Shown: positions 35,362 to 47,440 of the stretch, one piece after another
Position numbering within the stretch: the first letter of the stretch is position 1
How the letters are laid out: every line of letters begins with the position of its first letter
NCBI GenBank assembly: GCA_028571685.1
Contig: CM053164.1
Location: 43,264,501 to 43,328,500, forward strand
DNA: 64,000 bases
DNA from: Heterohyrax brucei
Lineage: Eukaryota > Chordata > Mammalia > Hyracoidea > Procaviidae
Direction: 5' to 3'
The notes under the pieces: model-generated
Seen by the model: the letters and a program-made list of their open reading frames with translations, nothing else
What the model was told of the DNA's origin: nothing
The model's database searches: none
Translations under genes and position numbers: made by a program

Positions 35362-37042
35362 TTTTTTTAAATTTTTTATTCAACATGACTGAGTGAAAAT
35401 GTACATTCATGTATAAATTTACATGCCCACCTATATGCAGCTTCCACTGCTCTCCCTGTCCGGTGACAGCACACTATTCCTCTCTGCTGGTTTCAGTTGC
35501 TTTGACTTCAAGCTCACTAATTCTGACTCCATTTCCGCCATCCTACTCTTTTGGCTTTGTGTACAGTTATCTAATTCTGTGATTTTATTATGGAGCTGTT
35601 GGATTTCAGACACTGATGTTCTAGGAGTTCATATAGCTTACCTAGTGTTTCCCTTTGTTCTGCTGCATTTTGTTTCATCTCTACAAGGGCTCTATACATA
35701 CTTCTTTTGTATTCTAACTCCAATAATTTCAGAAAGGCTTCTTTGTCTGGGATTTTTTTTTTGATTCTTTCTTTTAGGCGTTCTCAGGAGCCACAATGGT
35801 CTGCTTCTTTAAATGGTTAGATATTGATTGTTGTCTCCATACCATCAAGAAGCCATTCAGTTTCTCTGGTATTACACCAATGGGGTCTCTGGTTTAGTTC
35901 TAAGAGTGGAGTGAGTAAGGGCACTGCTAGATTTGGTTGTTGTCTGCCACTGCATTCTCTTGGTGCAGCTGACTTGTATATAAGGACACTGTCATGCCCT
36001 ATGCTGCTGCTTGGCTTAGTGGCTGGCCCAAGCTGGCCCTCAGTGGTGGCAGGTCCCACTGCCTGGCTGCTGAAGTTGGGGAGGTATTTGTGCTGACTCT
36101 CCATCGTCACTCCATTTGAGACTGTGGGATAGTTCAGGAAAGGGTGACTAGAATGATGCTACCACACTTGTCTGCCAGAGACCACTGCATTCTCTAGATG
36201 CATTTTTTAAAAAAACTGCTTTTCTGCTGAGTGGGCACTGTCTAGTAGCTACCCAAAGCAGCTGGGCCCGTAGGGGTGGCAGACCCTGCCTCCTGGCTGA
36301 CAGAGACAATGCCTCACAGGCCATTCCAGATGGGATGATGTGGCTCAAGGAAGGATTGAGTTAGGGCACTGCTGCACTCAGCTGTCAGCCTCTACAACAT
36401 TCTCTAGGTACAATCAACTTAAAAAAAAACAGCCTTTCTGCTGGGAGAAGCACTATCCAGACAGGTACTGTTGTTCAGCATGGGAATAACCCAAGGTGAG
36501 ACCTCAGGCATGGCTACCTCCACCTCTCAGCTGACCAAGATGGCATCCCACCTGAGCCACCTTTCCTGCAGTGAGTCAGCAGTATCTGTGGTGCAGCTCA
36601 GAGAAGAGAGGGGGAGGGGCACAAGCATACTCAATCACCAGCCACAGCTGTGTTATCTAGATGTTGCTGTTCCAAGCTCAGTCTCTCTGCTGCAGGATAC
36701 ACTGTTTACTTCAACACTGTAGTTCATTGTAGTAGCTGGCTTGTGCCAGGCTCACAGGCTTAGCAGTCCAAGTCCCAACCTCCTGGTTATCAAAGAAGGT
36801 GTCCATACCTGCAATCCTCTCAAATAATGTGCCAACAGAAACAGGACTCAGTGCACTGCTGTGTTGCCTCTGACAGACATAGTTTCCCTCTTTCTGTTGT
36901 CTAGTCCAGTCTCACGACCCTATGCTGGATCTTGGGTCTCCCAGAATGTCTGCATTGCTCTGTTCAGTTATTTTTCTGGGCCTTATTTCTCAAAGGGAAT
37001 TGAGGAGACATGTGAGTAGTCCACCATCCTGTTCATGCCCTG
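35362..37042 (-). mobile_element. Second deleted L1: 3' UTR stub, ORF1 N-terminal part, 5' UTR
   Basis: A new poly(T) (35362-35369) and 3' UTR stub (to about 35487, ggtgacagcacactattcc) start a separate element. It continues directly with antisense ORF1 coiled coil (35431-35613: MSEIQQLHNKITELDN) and a long 5' UTR. The right end, ccaccatcctgttcatgccc, is the reverse of the L1 start that resembles caagatggcggac. All of ORF2 and half of ORF1 are missing, although both ends are kept. Confidence 0.75.
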
Positions 37043-37700
37043 TAGTTCCTGTTTAAAAATATCTATTTTTAAAAATGATATCATAAACACAACTTCAGCA
37101 AAAACAAAACATAAAACACAATAGCTGAAGTGTTCTGGCTGAAACAGGGTTCACGGGGTCTGCAGTACCAACTACTTAGGCTGTTCTAGGATCCTGCAGT
37201 GGCTGCCAAATACAAGTTGCCAGTCATCACGTTTTGCCAGAGTACATTTGATTTACTCTCAGGTATAAGTAGGTAAGAAAGCTTAACTGTACTTCTAAGA
37301 AAACCTTTACTAGTCCATATTAATTCAAGAAATAGCCTTATATCGGTTGTTTCTTTAACTCTTCATTTGAATGTCAGAGCTTCACATGTTTTCTAATTAG
37401 CCTACTCATAATCTTCTGAGTTTTTAAAGGTTGTAAGTAACAGCTTCAAACACTATGGCAACAGTCTCACACTCAATATATTTGTGCCTAGAAGGGTGAA
37501 GAGAATTATTTGAATATTTGGAAATAAAGGTACTGATAATCACAAATTTACATTGTTTAATTTTTCATCTTACCAATGTTTATTTTAGTGAATGTAGTTA
37601 GTGGTGGAGTAGAATACAGCTATTATATTCTCTCCTTTTCTTTCCATCCTGTTTTGTTCTTGATAGTTGAATCTTTTGAAAAATTAAATTCTAAGACATA
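37043..37700. other. Intron sequence, nothing recognised
   Basis: AT-rich, with no named repeat and no coding pattern. Confidence 0.45.
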
Positions 37701-37803
37701 GTAGTACTGCCCATAGAGTTCCCTAGGAGTGCCTAGCAGATTCAAACTGCTGACGATTCGGTTAGCAGCCCTAGCCCTTAACCACTATGCCACCAGAGTT
37801 TCC
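37701..37803 (-). repeat. AfroSINE, 3'-truncated
   Basis: Reverse-orientation body and head only (tagtactgcccatagagttc to actatgccaccagagtttcc). The tail part is missing. Confidence 0.85.
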
Positions 37804-37897
37804 AAGTGTATGTTAGTTAACCATAATTCAAAAGGGTGTGATTGGAGGTGCTGTGTTGTCTCATATTCCTGAAATGCCATAAAGTTAATTTCATGTT

Positions 37898-38020
37898 GAC
37901 TCTACCTGGTGGTATAGTGGGTAAGTGCTACATCTGCTAGCCGCAAGATCAGCAGTTCAGATCCATCAGGTCTCTATGAGTCAGAGTTGACTTAATGGCA
38001 GTGGGTTTGCTTTTGGTCTT
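37898..38020 (+). repeat. AfroSINE with internal deletion
   Basis: The head (ctacctggtggtatagtggg) and B box (cagcagttcagatccatcag) are followed directly by the tail (tctatgagtcagagttgact), so about 40 bp of the body is missing. Confidence 0.87.
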
Positions 38021-38270
38021 TTATACCTTAAGAAAATATAAGTTGTTATAGTTCAAGAAATTATGAAATAGTATGTTTAAAATTAGTGCATTAAAATTTT
38101 AAATGTCATTTCATCTGGAAAATACAACAACAAAAATAAATTTGCTGTTAACCTATTTATGAGAGGACTAAATATTATCAGCAGTTAGTGTCTATGTTAC
38201 TTGGACTGAATTGTGTATATATCACCTGTAATACTTCATCCTGAAGTATTTAAATGAAATTTAAATAAAT

Positions 38271-38487
38271 AAAATTATTTTAGATTATAGATTACAGAAG
38301 TTATATGTACACAACTTTGGCCAGATATAAAACAAAAAATAATTTAAATGAGATTCTTTTAGATGATATTGGAGTTATACCTATACAACTTTGTCTTATA
38401 TGCAAAAAATAATTTAAATAAATGGAATTATTTTAGAAGATTTTTTACAGGAGTTATGTATACACAGCTTTGTCCCAATACACAGAA
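38271..38487 (+). repeat. Three diverged tandem units of about 75-80 bp
   Basis: Units begin at about 38271, 38350 and 38424 with aattattttaga, gattcttttaga and gaattattttaga. Each then has a ggagttat-like block, a tacacaacttt-like block and (in the first two) caaaaaataatttaaat. The spacings are 79 and 74 bp. Strongly AT-rich. The rest of 38021-39047 holds nothing I can name. Confidence 0.75.
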
Positions 38488-39047
38488 TAGATATTAATTG
38501 CTGACAATACTTAGTCCTCTTACAATAGCAAATTTATTTTTGTTATCTTTTCACTTCTCTGGTTGAAGTGACATTTTAAAAAATTCATGCTTGTCTAGTT
38601 ACAGTTCTGTTGGAAATGTAAAACATCGTTTTTAAGACTTCCTTTCAGATGAGTGAAATGCAAAAGAGTTTTGGTTGGGAGAAGCATAATAAATTCCTAC
38701 AAGTGTGACCACTGCATTTTACCATATTGTATTAGCTTTCTTGAAGCATTCTGTGGTGGTTAGAATTTAAGAAACAGAAAGTTCAGTGTTATTTGAAACA
38801 TATTTATTTAGGGCTAAAGGGATGCAAGGATTCGATCTTCAGAAGGCTGTCAAAGTGGCTAACATTTTTAGTTGATTGAAAGAGACAGCTATATCTGACC
38901 TCATAAAATATATAAAGAACAAAGGGAATTTCTTAAACTTTGAGACTGAAAAACAGTTTGGAAGGAAATATATGAAGCAAGCTATTCTATTTTTAAGACA
39001 ATTTTTTTAGTAAGACAGTGTCTGTGCATGTGTTATATGTGGTATAT

Positions 39048-39560
39048 TGTTGCTGTTAGGTGCAGTTGAGTCAATTCTGACTCATAACAAACCTATGTAC
39101 AACAGAAGAAGATGCAGCCTGGTCCTGTGCCATCATCACAATCATTGCTGTGTTTGTTGCAGCTGCTGTGTGACTGCATCTTGTTGAGGATCGTCCTCTT
39201 TCTCACTGGTCTAGACTCTGCATGATGTCCTTCTCCAGGGAATGTTTCCTCTTCATAGCGAAGTATAAGAGACTAAGTCTCACCACCCTTGCTTCTAAGG
39301 AGCATCCTGGCTATACTTCTGAGACAGATTTGTTTGTTCTTTTGGCAATCTGTGGTACATTCCGTAGTCATTGTCAATACCCTAATCCAAAGGCGTCAGT
39401 CCTTCTTCAGTCTTCCTTATTACTCTGTCCAGCTTTCACATGTATATAGGACAATGGAAAACAGCATAGCTTGGGGTCAGGTGCATCTCAGTCCTTAAAA
39501 TGCCACCTTGCTTTTTAACCCTTTTAAGGAGGTGTTTTTCAGCAGACTTTTCCAATGCGC
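39048..39560 (-). mobile_element. RTE-type LINE 3' fragment
   Basis: It starts ttgctgttaggtgcagttga and follows the same order as 23328-23860 (ggtcctgtgccatcatcaca, tgtccttctccagggaatgt, tccagctttcacatgtata). Only about 510 bp of the 3' end is present. Confidence 0.87.
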
Positions 39561-42263
39561 TGTTTCATTTAATTTCGCATATCTATACATGTACCCAGAA
39601 AATTTGGAATATATAGAAACACAGGAAGGGAAAAAAGTCCTCCTAGTAGCTTCTAGCCAGGTATCTAGTTGTTAGCATTTTTTTTTATCCATAGGTGTTA
39701 TTTGCTGTGGAGAGTTGAGAGGGAATGAAATAAAAATTGTGATCACAATGTATATTCAGTCTTGTATCTGTCTTCATCTAATATTTTAATAAAAGTATTT
39801 CCTGTGATATTACATAGTATCTGTAAACATCAATATTTGGTTGCATGCTATTCTTTTGAATGACTTAGCATAGTTTTGTATTTTATTTTTACTCATTTCT
39901 TATTATATATTTAGGGTATATGCAATTTAATGATATTATAAACTTGGACATTTTGTCTTTAATACTTTTCTTCTCATTATTTTTGGTTATTTTCTTAGCT
40001 AGATGCCCAGAAATGAGATTTATAGAGGTAGTGGAAATGAAGCCAAGCCAAAGCCAAATGCCTATAAATATATACAGATACGTATGTGCATACGTAATAC
40101 ATACATACTGGTATACTAATTTTACTCCTCATGTGTAGAAGTGTTTACTGTGTTTGCACAAGCATTACATATTTGCTGAAAAAAATTAATAACTTGGCTA
40201 ATTTAAGATGTAAACTTGGTTTCTAATAACTTCTGCCCACTTTTCTGCTGGTTGAGGAGCAGACCACATCAGTGAGTCCCATGGGAACAAGAAAGAGAGG
40301 GAGAGACTGAGTGAGTGCAAGTCAGGCTAGTGAGTTCAAACAAAGACACTGATCTAGCAGGGGCTAGTTGAAACATAGGGGCTTCAGTGAATAGGGGATG
40401 TGGTACAGAGTTGGCAAAACCACAGGTGTCCTGTAGGCATGTTCAGGAAGAGGGAAATGGCAGCGTATGTGGTGCCTGTGTGGCCCTGTCCGAGTGGTAA
40501 GAGTAGTCTTTTCTGGTGAGGAGATACGTATAGTACAGGTTAGGAGAGAGACTTTAGTACTGTTTTATGCTATTTGAAATAAATTATTTTGCCATATGCC
40601 TATATTACTTTTTCAATTAAAAACTAGTTCACAGAAGAAATGGGGAAGTTATGTCCCTTTTGTTATTAATAAGTTGTATCCTTTTCATATCTCATTCAAT
40701 TTTGATTTTCCTTCATCATATCTGTGTGCTAGGTGATCCTGTAGATTTTTGTAGTGAGGTATTTCAGATCATTTTCTTATAATATATCCAGTTTATCCTG
40801 GCATTTTATCCTTTTAGCAATTGAAACTTATTATTATTTAAAGAAAATAGATAATGCTTTTCCCTCGGAAGATTTTTTTCCCCATCCATTATTAGGCAAT
40901 GATGGTCCCAGGGCTCATTTGTTAACTTGCATGTTTTTGTCTATCTCGCCAAAGACATGAACCTAATGCATTGGTTCCCAGCCTTTTTTATTGAGTGGTA
41001 TTCTTGTGCATGTTTAAATTTCTCTCAGTGTGACTGATAAACCATGGGTTTGAATAAGTGGAAAATACATTGGGCCTCTGAAAACATTATCCCTCACTAT
41101 CTTTCTGAGGATTGATTGGACCTGTGCAAGTCTGTGGGGCTGTTGATTCGGGCGTATGATGTGTGTGGTGTGGAATGTATTTATGACAGAAGTGGTAAGG
41201 CTGAGGGCTGCACAAGCAGGAACAGCTCTCATGTCAGGCACCCTGGACAGAGGAGACAAAACAGGGAATCCAAAATTGTGAAATGGGTCAGGAAGGCGAG
41301 GAAGCAGGTGCCAGTTTTGGGTTAGAAACTGATGTTTTAGTGAGTTGGATGGGGAAGGGTTGGCCAATTTACACACTATGTTGTCTACATTCCAGTATCA
41401 GCAGTTATTCAACCCCTGTAGTTAACCAGTCTTTACAAATAACTGATACAATACCTTCTTTGAACTGCTTTACACATATTTAATGAGAATGTATAATGTT
41501 TCTACTATAAAATAGTAGTTACTTCTTCTGCTATTGTATTTTTTTTTTGACAGTATTTTATCACTTTTTCCTAATGTGTATTTTTCAGTCTTTGTTTTTG
41601 GAATCTCTTATTCTCTTTTTAGTATTTTGTGTGCTTTTTTGTGTGTTCTTCATGGCCACCCTCATTTCAGATTTCTTCTTTCAAGCATACCAAAAATAAA
41701 TAGACTAAGAACTTTGTGATTAGAGAGAAATAATTATTTTTCCCACGTTTGTGGAGAGGCCTATTTTCCCCTTCACTGCTCCTCCCCTGAAGGAGTGTGT
41801 TGGGCATTTTCTTTAGCATCTACTTATGTGAATGAAAAGGATCAGTGTTGTGCATTGCTAGATGTGTTTTTAAGTTATGTCCTATTCTTAGTATCGCATT
41901 AGGTAAGGGTAGGTTTGCTGTCCACATTGTATGATGTATTTGTAACAACAAAAAAGAAGTAGTTGTTAAGGCTGATTACATACAGTCAGAAATCTCATAA
42001 GATTTGGTTTCTTAGTTTGGAAGTTTAGGAGCATGGTTTCATGGGATGTCCCAGTTAACTGGCCTAATGACATGTTTAGCACCTCTGTCCTACCCCCTAG
42101 TTCAACTCATGGTGCCTGGAGTCTTCAAAGCTTGTTTGAGTGTCCATTCAAGGCACAATTGGCCGCTGTTCACAGACAGAACAGGGAAGAAAGAGGAATA
42201 GGAGGAGGAAATGGAATGTGTGACTAATTGCCTCCATGAGTAACTGCCCTTTGCCATGAGACT
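39561..42263. other. Intron sequence, nothing firm
   Basis: AT-rich in the first half, with no clear family. Short frames (for example 41014-41376, 120 codons, minus) have no motifs. The text near 40970 (ttggttcccagccttttt) resembles the end of a hAT-type element but cannot be confirmed. Confidence 0.4.
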
Positions 42264-42394
42264 GGAAACCCTGGTGGTGTAGTGGTTAAGTGCTACAGCT
42301 GCTAAACAAAAGATTGGGGTGGTTCTGCTCTGTCCGGTGGGGTTGGTATGAGTCAGAATCGACTCAGTGCAGTGGGTTTGGTTTGGTTTTGGTT
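42264..42394 (+). repeat. AfroSINE with internal deletion
   Basis: ggaaaccctggtggtgtagt to tgagtcagaatcgactcagt plus a (ggttt)n-like end. The B-box region is deleted between aaacaaaagatt and ggggtggttctg. Confidence 0.9.
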
Positions 42395-43603
42395 GTCTGT
42401 AGACGAGCAGCACTGAATGGTGCCCAGTTACCATTACTGAACATTTTGATCACAGATTCCATAGAAGAGTCCTGAACAAAAGGGAGAATATGCAGAAGAA
42501 AATTTCACATTCTCATTTCAGATTCGTGGTGCCATGCAGGTTGGATGAACCCCTCAAAGTGTTTCTCTGAGATAATCTTTAAACCTTAAACCAAAATATT
42601 CCCTGAAGTCTTCTTAAAACCAAATAGTAGTTTAACTTATCTAGTAAAAAATGTCTGCTTTGAGCGTTAGGCTCTTTTAAGAACTGTCCGTGTGGAAGCA
42701 AACCTTAGGGGACAGTGAATTTATGTTAATGGCAGAGGAACAACTCACAGAAGGAGGATGTGAATGGTACACAACTTAAAGAATGTAATCAGTGTTACAA
42801 AACGGTACATGTAGAAACTGTTGAATTGGTGTATCCTATTCCCAATGAAAACAACAAAATAAATAAAATTATATAATAATAATAAAAGAAAATACTAGTC
42901 TTGGGAGGTGACCAAAACCTTTATGCCTTCTTTGTTCTTCCCTTGTAGAAAAAGTGGTTCAAATCTTAAACCACCTATAAAATAGCAAGTGAAAGTGGTC
43001 GAGTTGCAACAGTAATTTTTATTTGGTTTTGAGTGTTTGAACGTCTACTGATGAGGGTAATTTTTAGGTAAAGTTTTGGCAAGGAGATCGTTTCATTTCC
43101 ATGTGTTGGGATATTGTATTGTAATGGAAAAGGACTGATTAGCATGTCTTTAGTACACATTTAACAAATAGGTTGAATTCAAATTGGTACGAGGTGTTTA
43201 CTAATGTTTAATACTTTCATAATTATTTTTCTTTATTGTGTGTATACAGTCTTGAGTCTTGCCAAACAGCTAAAGAGAAGTGACAGAATTAAAAGAGAAA
43301 GTATAAATTGAGTCAACTAAAGCTTTTGTTTTTCCCTCCAATACTAGAGGAAGGACCAGACAGGAGTGCTTGACCAATAGATAGAATATTGTCTATTTTT
43401 TCCTATTTAAAAATGCGTAATTATGATTTCTGAATTACATCAACTATATAATGATCATTTAAATTCTGTGTTGTGTTATTCTACCCTGATGATCACGAAT
43501 GTGATCTTGAGTAGCTTAAAAGGAATTTCAGGCAACTGAAGCCAAGTAATATGCCAGGGAGGACTTTATACTCTTTTTCTCAAATCATTTTTCATAGCAA
43601 GTT
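42395..43603. other. Intron sequence, nothing recognised
   Basis: Contains an A-rich stretch near 42850-42895 with several aataat units, and no other recognisable feature. Confidence 0.45.
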
Positions 43604-44095
43604 GTAGTTAGGTGCCACTGATTTAGTTCTGACTTAGAGTGACCCTGTGCACAGCAGAAGAAAACACTACCCAGTCTTGCACCGTCCTCAGAATTGTGGC
43701 TGTGCTTGAGTTCATTGTCGTAGCCTCTGTGTCAGTCTCTCTCACTGAGGGTTGCTCTGTTTTTCGCAGATCCTCTGCTTTACCAAGCATGATGCCTGCT
43801 CCAGGGACTGACCCCTCTTGATAACGTGCCCAAAGTATGTGAGATGTAGTCTCATCATCCTTGCTTCTAGGAGCATTCTGGTTGTACTTATTCCAGGACA
43901 GATGTGTTTGTTTTTCAGCAGTCTGTGGTATATTCAGTATTCTTCACCAGCCCTGCAACGGTGTCAGTTCTTCTTGGGTCTTGCTTATTCATTGCCCAGT
44001 TTTTGCATGCATGTGCCAGTGTGTGAGGCAATTGAAAACACCACGACTTAGGTCAGGTGCACCTTAGTCCTCAAGGTAACATCTTTGTTTTCCAA
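43604..44095 (-). mobile_element. RTE-type LINE 3' fragment
   Basis: Same 3' region as at 39048 (agttaggtgccactgattta, gcctgctccagggactgacc, cagtttttgcatgcatgtg). Truncated to about 490 bp. Confidence 0.85.
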
Positions 44096-45297
44096 AATAC
44101 CATGAGTTGTCTCCATGCATTTGTGTGATTGAGTTACAAGCTGAGCTAGCTGCTTTTTTTTCCATGAAACCACTAGTCTTCGTTCTTGACTGAATAATTG
44201 ATAGTTAATCTCTGGTGATTTAGATCTGTGTGTTTGGAAAATATTTTTTAAAAGCGTACAAAGTGAGCTTATCATTTAAAGGAAAACTGGAAGTATTTGT
44301 TACCAATGATAAAATTCTGGTTTTCAAGTGAAAAATTAGAATTTTGGGAAAACCTGTATTTTTCCATTTTGAACTTGATAGTTTCTCACTATTTACAAGC
44401 TTTTCTGATGCAATTGGTGATATTAATGAATATGACTTTTTATTTAGAATTTCTTTACTGTGTTTGTGTATATATACACACACACATAAAAATTTTTTGC
44501 CAATTCAGCAAGTTTTACACCAGTAATTCAGTTATTGATTACATTCATGATGTTGTATAACCATTACCACTATCTTTTCAAATGTGATTTTTTGATATTA
44601 TATAAATGAAATGTGTCAACATTTTGATGATCTGCACAGATCACGGAATCAGTGTTTTCTAAATGACCATTATACAGTGTTACCATGTATGAATGAAAGA
44701 CCCATTGAAAATGCAGAATAAATTAATGGAATTCAGTGTAAGGGTATGAAATGTTTATTGATAGGGTTTCAAAATTTGCATTATAACTAACTTATAAACA
44801 ACTACGACTTGTTGAATTTTAGCATGGTATCAAGGAAGAGTATCAACAGTAGTTTGAAAACACTATCAAAGTTCTTCTCCCTTTTCAAATGCCATATTTC
44901 TGTGAGGCTGGATTTTCTTCATCTACTTCAACCAAAACATTACAACAAATTAAATGAAAAACCAGAAATGAAAATCCAGGCAGGCATCTTTTATTTAGCC
45001 AGATTTTAAAGAGATCTGCAAGAGTGTAAATTAAAGCCATGCTATCTCACTTTTTTTTTTTAGGTGGGGAGAGTATAGCTATTCTATTAAAAATGATATC
45101 TGAGTTGAAATATAACAGATTTATTGTTTTAAAATGAGTTAATAAGTACATATTTTAAAAATTTCTCAGCTTTTATTTGTGACCAGTAAATAGTAACTCA
45201 TTTACATACAGAAGCTCTTCGGTGACCTCAGTAATTTTTAAGACGGAAGGGTTCCTGAGATCACAGCGTGTGAGAACTCCTGGTGTACTGCTCAAGA
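44096..45297. other. Intron sequence, nothing recognised
   Basis: AT-rich. A short TA/CA tract lies near 44468-44490. I see no coding pattern. Confidence 0.45.
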
Positions 45298-45525
45298 GCA
45301 AGTGTTTGGAGCCAGGTTGCTTACATTCAAAATCCAGCTTTATCGTTTAATAGCTCTGTAACCTTGGGAAAGTTGCTGAACTTTTTGCCTTAGTTTCTTT
45401 GTCTGTAAAATGGTATAATTTATGCTGTAGGGTTCTGGTAAATGTTAACTAGAATATATGAAAAAGGCTTGGAACACAATATAAGTGCTACATGTGTATT
45501 ACCTAACCACTGAGTATTTGTAATG
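45298..45525 (+). repeat. MIR (ancient tRNA-derived SINE)
   Basis: The central pattern is typical of MIR: gagccaggttgcttacattc, agctctgtaaccttgggaaa, cttagtttctttgtctgtaa, aatggtataatt. Confidence 0.8.
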
Positions 45526-45689
45526 TATTGGTGTTTTCCTTTATAGATACTAAACCTGTAGATATCTAGAGACTGGGTTCTTTTGGGTTGGGTCTGTGGT
45601 CCATAAAGTCCTTGATACCCTCAAACTCTTCTCTAATCCTTTTCCTTGAGAAGTCTGATCCAAAGGATGTCGTAGGTGTTGGGTCTTTT

Positions 45690-45845
45690 TTTAAAAAGTG
45701 ATCTCTAGGTGATTTTAATATGCAGCAAAGGTTAGATTAACCCAGTTAAAGCAGAACCTCAGGGTTGGGGGCGGGGTCCAGGTGTCAGTATTTCTAAAGC
45801 TCTCTGGATGATTCTGCTGTGAAAGTGAAGGACCACTACTCTGAA
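45690..45845. mobile_element. Probable MER5-like hAT remnant
   Basis: gatctctaggtgattttaat, ggggtccaggtgtcagtatt, tctaaagctctctggatgat and gaaggaccactactctga are the usual pieces of this ancient non-autonomous hAT family. Family name is from memory. Confidence 0.5.
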
Positions 45846-45879
45846 GCCTGCCCCTCTACCCCGAGATCCTGCATTCCCT

Positions 45880-46650
45880 CCAGCCTTCTCACATGGCAGC
45901 TGATTTCTCACCCATATGCTTCTTGCGTCTGTGCTTGGAGCTGGGGTAGGTGTTCCTCTTGTTCGTCATAGCAGCTGCCAAGGAAATTATTCTCAGTTTT
46001 TAAACTCATGCTGTCAGTCTGTGGGACCCACCATCCTCTTTATTGTTGTTACCTAGAGACTCCCCAGGTATCCTGTCTTCCTATGAAGATTTTACCACCT
46101 GGCTCATTGTCAGTCTTTCAGTCTTACTCACTGTGAGTTTGGGTGATTTTAACATCCGTGTCAGTGACCTTGCCGACACCCTGACCTCTCAGTTGCTGAC
46201 TTGCTGTCTTCCATTGAGCTTGTGCTTCACTCAGCCTCAGCCACACACACCAGACCTGTTGGTGACAGTTACAAATTAGCATCATTTCAGTTATAAGCAT
46301 CCCGTTCTTTGGCCACACCTTCCTGTCTTTCCAGTTCATTCTTTTTAGTATCTCAATGCAGCAATTCTTCTAGCCCACTGGGACCTGCGGTCCATTGTCC
46401 TACCACCTTTTTGCTACGCCTCACTTGTCTTGGGAACCTGCTTCACTGTTTACCTGGCTTAGATTGCATGCTCTGTGAGTGTCAGCGTTCTCTGCAAACC
46501 CTTTTCAATGCTTTCCCTGTCTTTTCCTCTATTGTACTTATTTGACAAAACCCCAGCCTTTGTAAAATCCAAATTCCTACGTGTGTACCTAGGCAGTGGA
46601 ATTGATGCTAATAGATTTCACTAAAAAATCATGGCTCTAACCTTACCCTC
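45880..46650 (+). mobile_element. L2 LINE remnant, endonuclease region
   Basis: The plus-strand frame 46043-46279 contains LGDFNIRVSD followed by TLTSQLL and HTPDLLVTVTN, the apurinic-like endonuclease motif order of L2 ORF2 (family form GDFNIHVDD...TLDLVIT). Ancient and full of small gaps. It probably forms one element with 46985-47440, interrupted by an AfroSINE. Confidence 0.7.
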
Positions 46651-46654
46651 CAAA

Positions 46655-46814
46655 AAAACCCAATCCTTTTGCCACTGAATTGATCCTGACTCAGAACAGC
46701 TGTGTAGAACAAAGTAGAACTACCCTGTAAGTGTTCCAAGGAGTGACTGCTGGGTTTGAACTGCCAGTCATTTGGTTAGCAACCAGGTGGTTAACCACTG
46801 TGCCACAGGGCCCC
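46655..46814 (-). repeat. AfroSINE inserted in the L2 remnant
   Basis: Reverse orientation: aaacccaatccttttgccac, gatcctgactcagaacagct, to ggttaaccactgtgccacag. Confidence 0.88.
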
Positions 46815-46984
46815 CTCTAGCCTTCCTGAAACTTTTAGTGCTATCTGGAATTCCTACTACATTTCCCGAATTTACTCTTTTAAATGACTCTCCTAAATGA
46901 CTCAAGATGACCTTCTTATTTATGGAGAAAACATCAGCAGTTGGAAGAGAACTGCCACAAATTCCCAACACCACGTGCAACTGT

Positions 46985-47440
46985 CTTCTGGCATCTGACT
47001 TCATTTAGTTGGCCTTTCCTTCTGCTCCTGTGAATAGACTCTCTGTGCTCTTTCTAATGCGAACCCTCTTGGCAATCTCATCCTCATTGCCTACTTCTTG
47101 TCTTTACCCATGGTGTTTTCTTCTTTGTCTGTTGCATCATCAGTTTTACCCCTTCTCTATAGGGACCTTCTGGCAGGTTACAAACATCTGAACAAAACCA
47201 TCGTTTTACCCTATGGTCCCCTTTGGCTGGTAGTTTGAACTGTCCATATCAACCATCTGTAATTTCTTTCTACCTATTCTCTTTTGAACCCTTGACAATC
47301 AAGGTTTCCGTCTACCAAATGATAGCACTCGTTGTGGACAATGTTGATGAGTTACTTCTCAGGCCTCTTCTTACTCACTAACACCTTTTCACAGCTGATC
47401 ACTTCTTTCTCCTTGAAGCACTTTCTTCACTTAGCTTCTG
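46985..47440 (+). mobile_element. L2 LINE remnant, region before and into the RT
   Basis: The DNA pattern follows L2: tgcatcatcagttttacccc, cttttgaacccttgacaatc, gcaatcaggctt-like (caatcaaggtttccgtctac), then cagctgatcacttctttctc and cttgaagcactttcttcact. Strongly decayed. Confidence 0.65.

Noticed and set aside
46043-46279. Possible host exon (GDFNIRVSD and following)
   Set aside because: GDFNI followed by the TLTSQLL and HTPDLLVTVTN pattern is the L2 endonuclease, and the flanking DNA is L2 in order.
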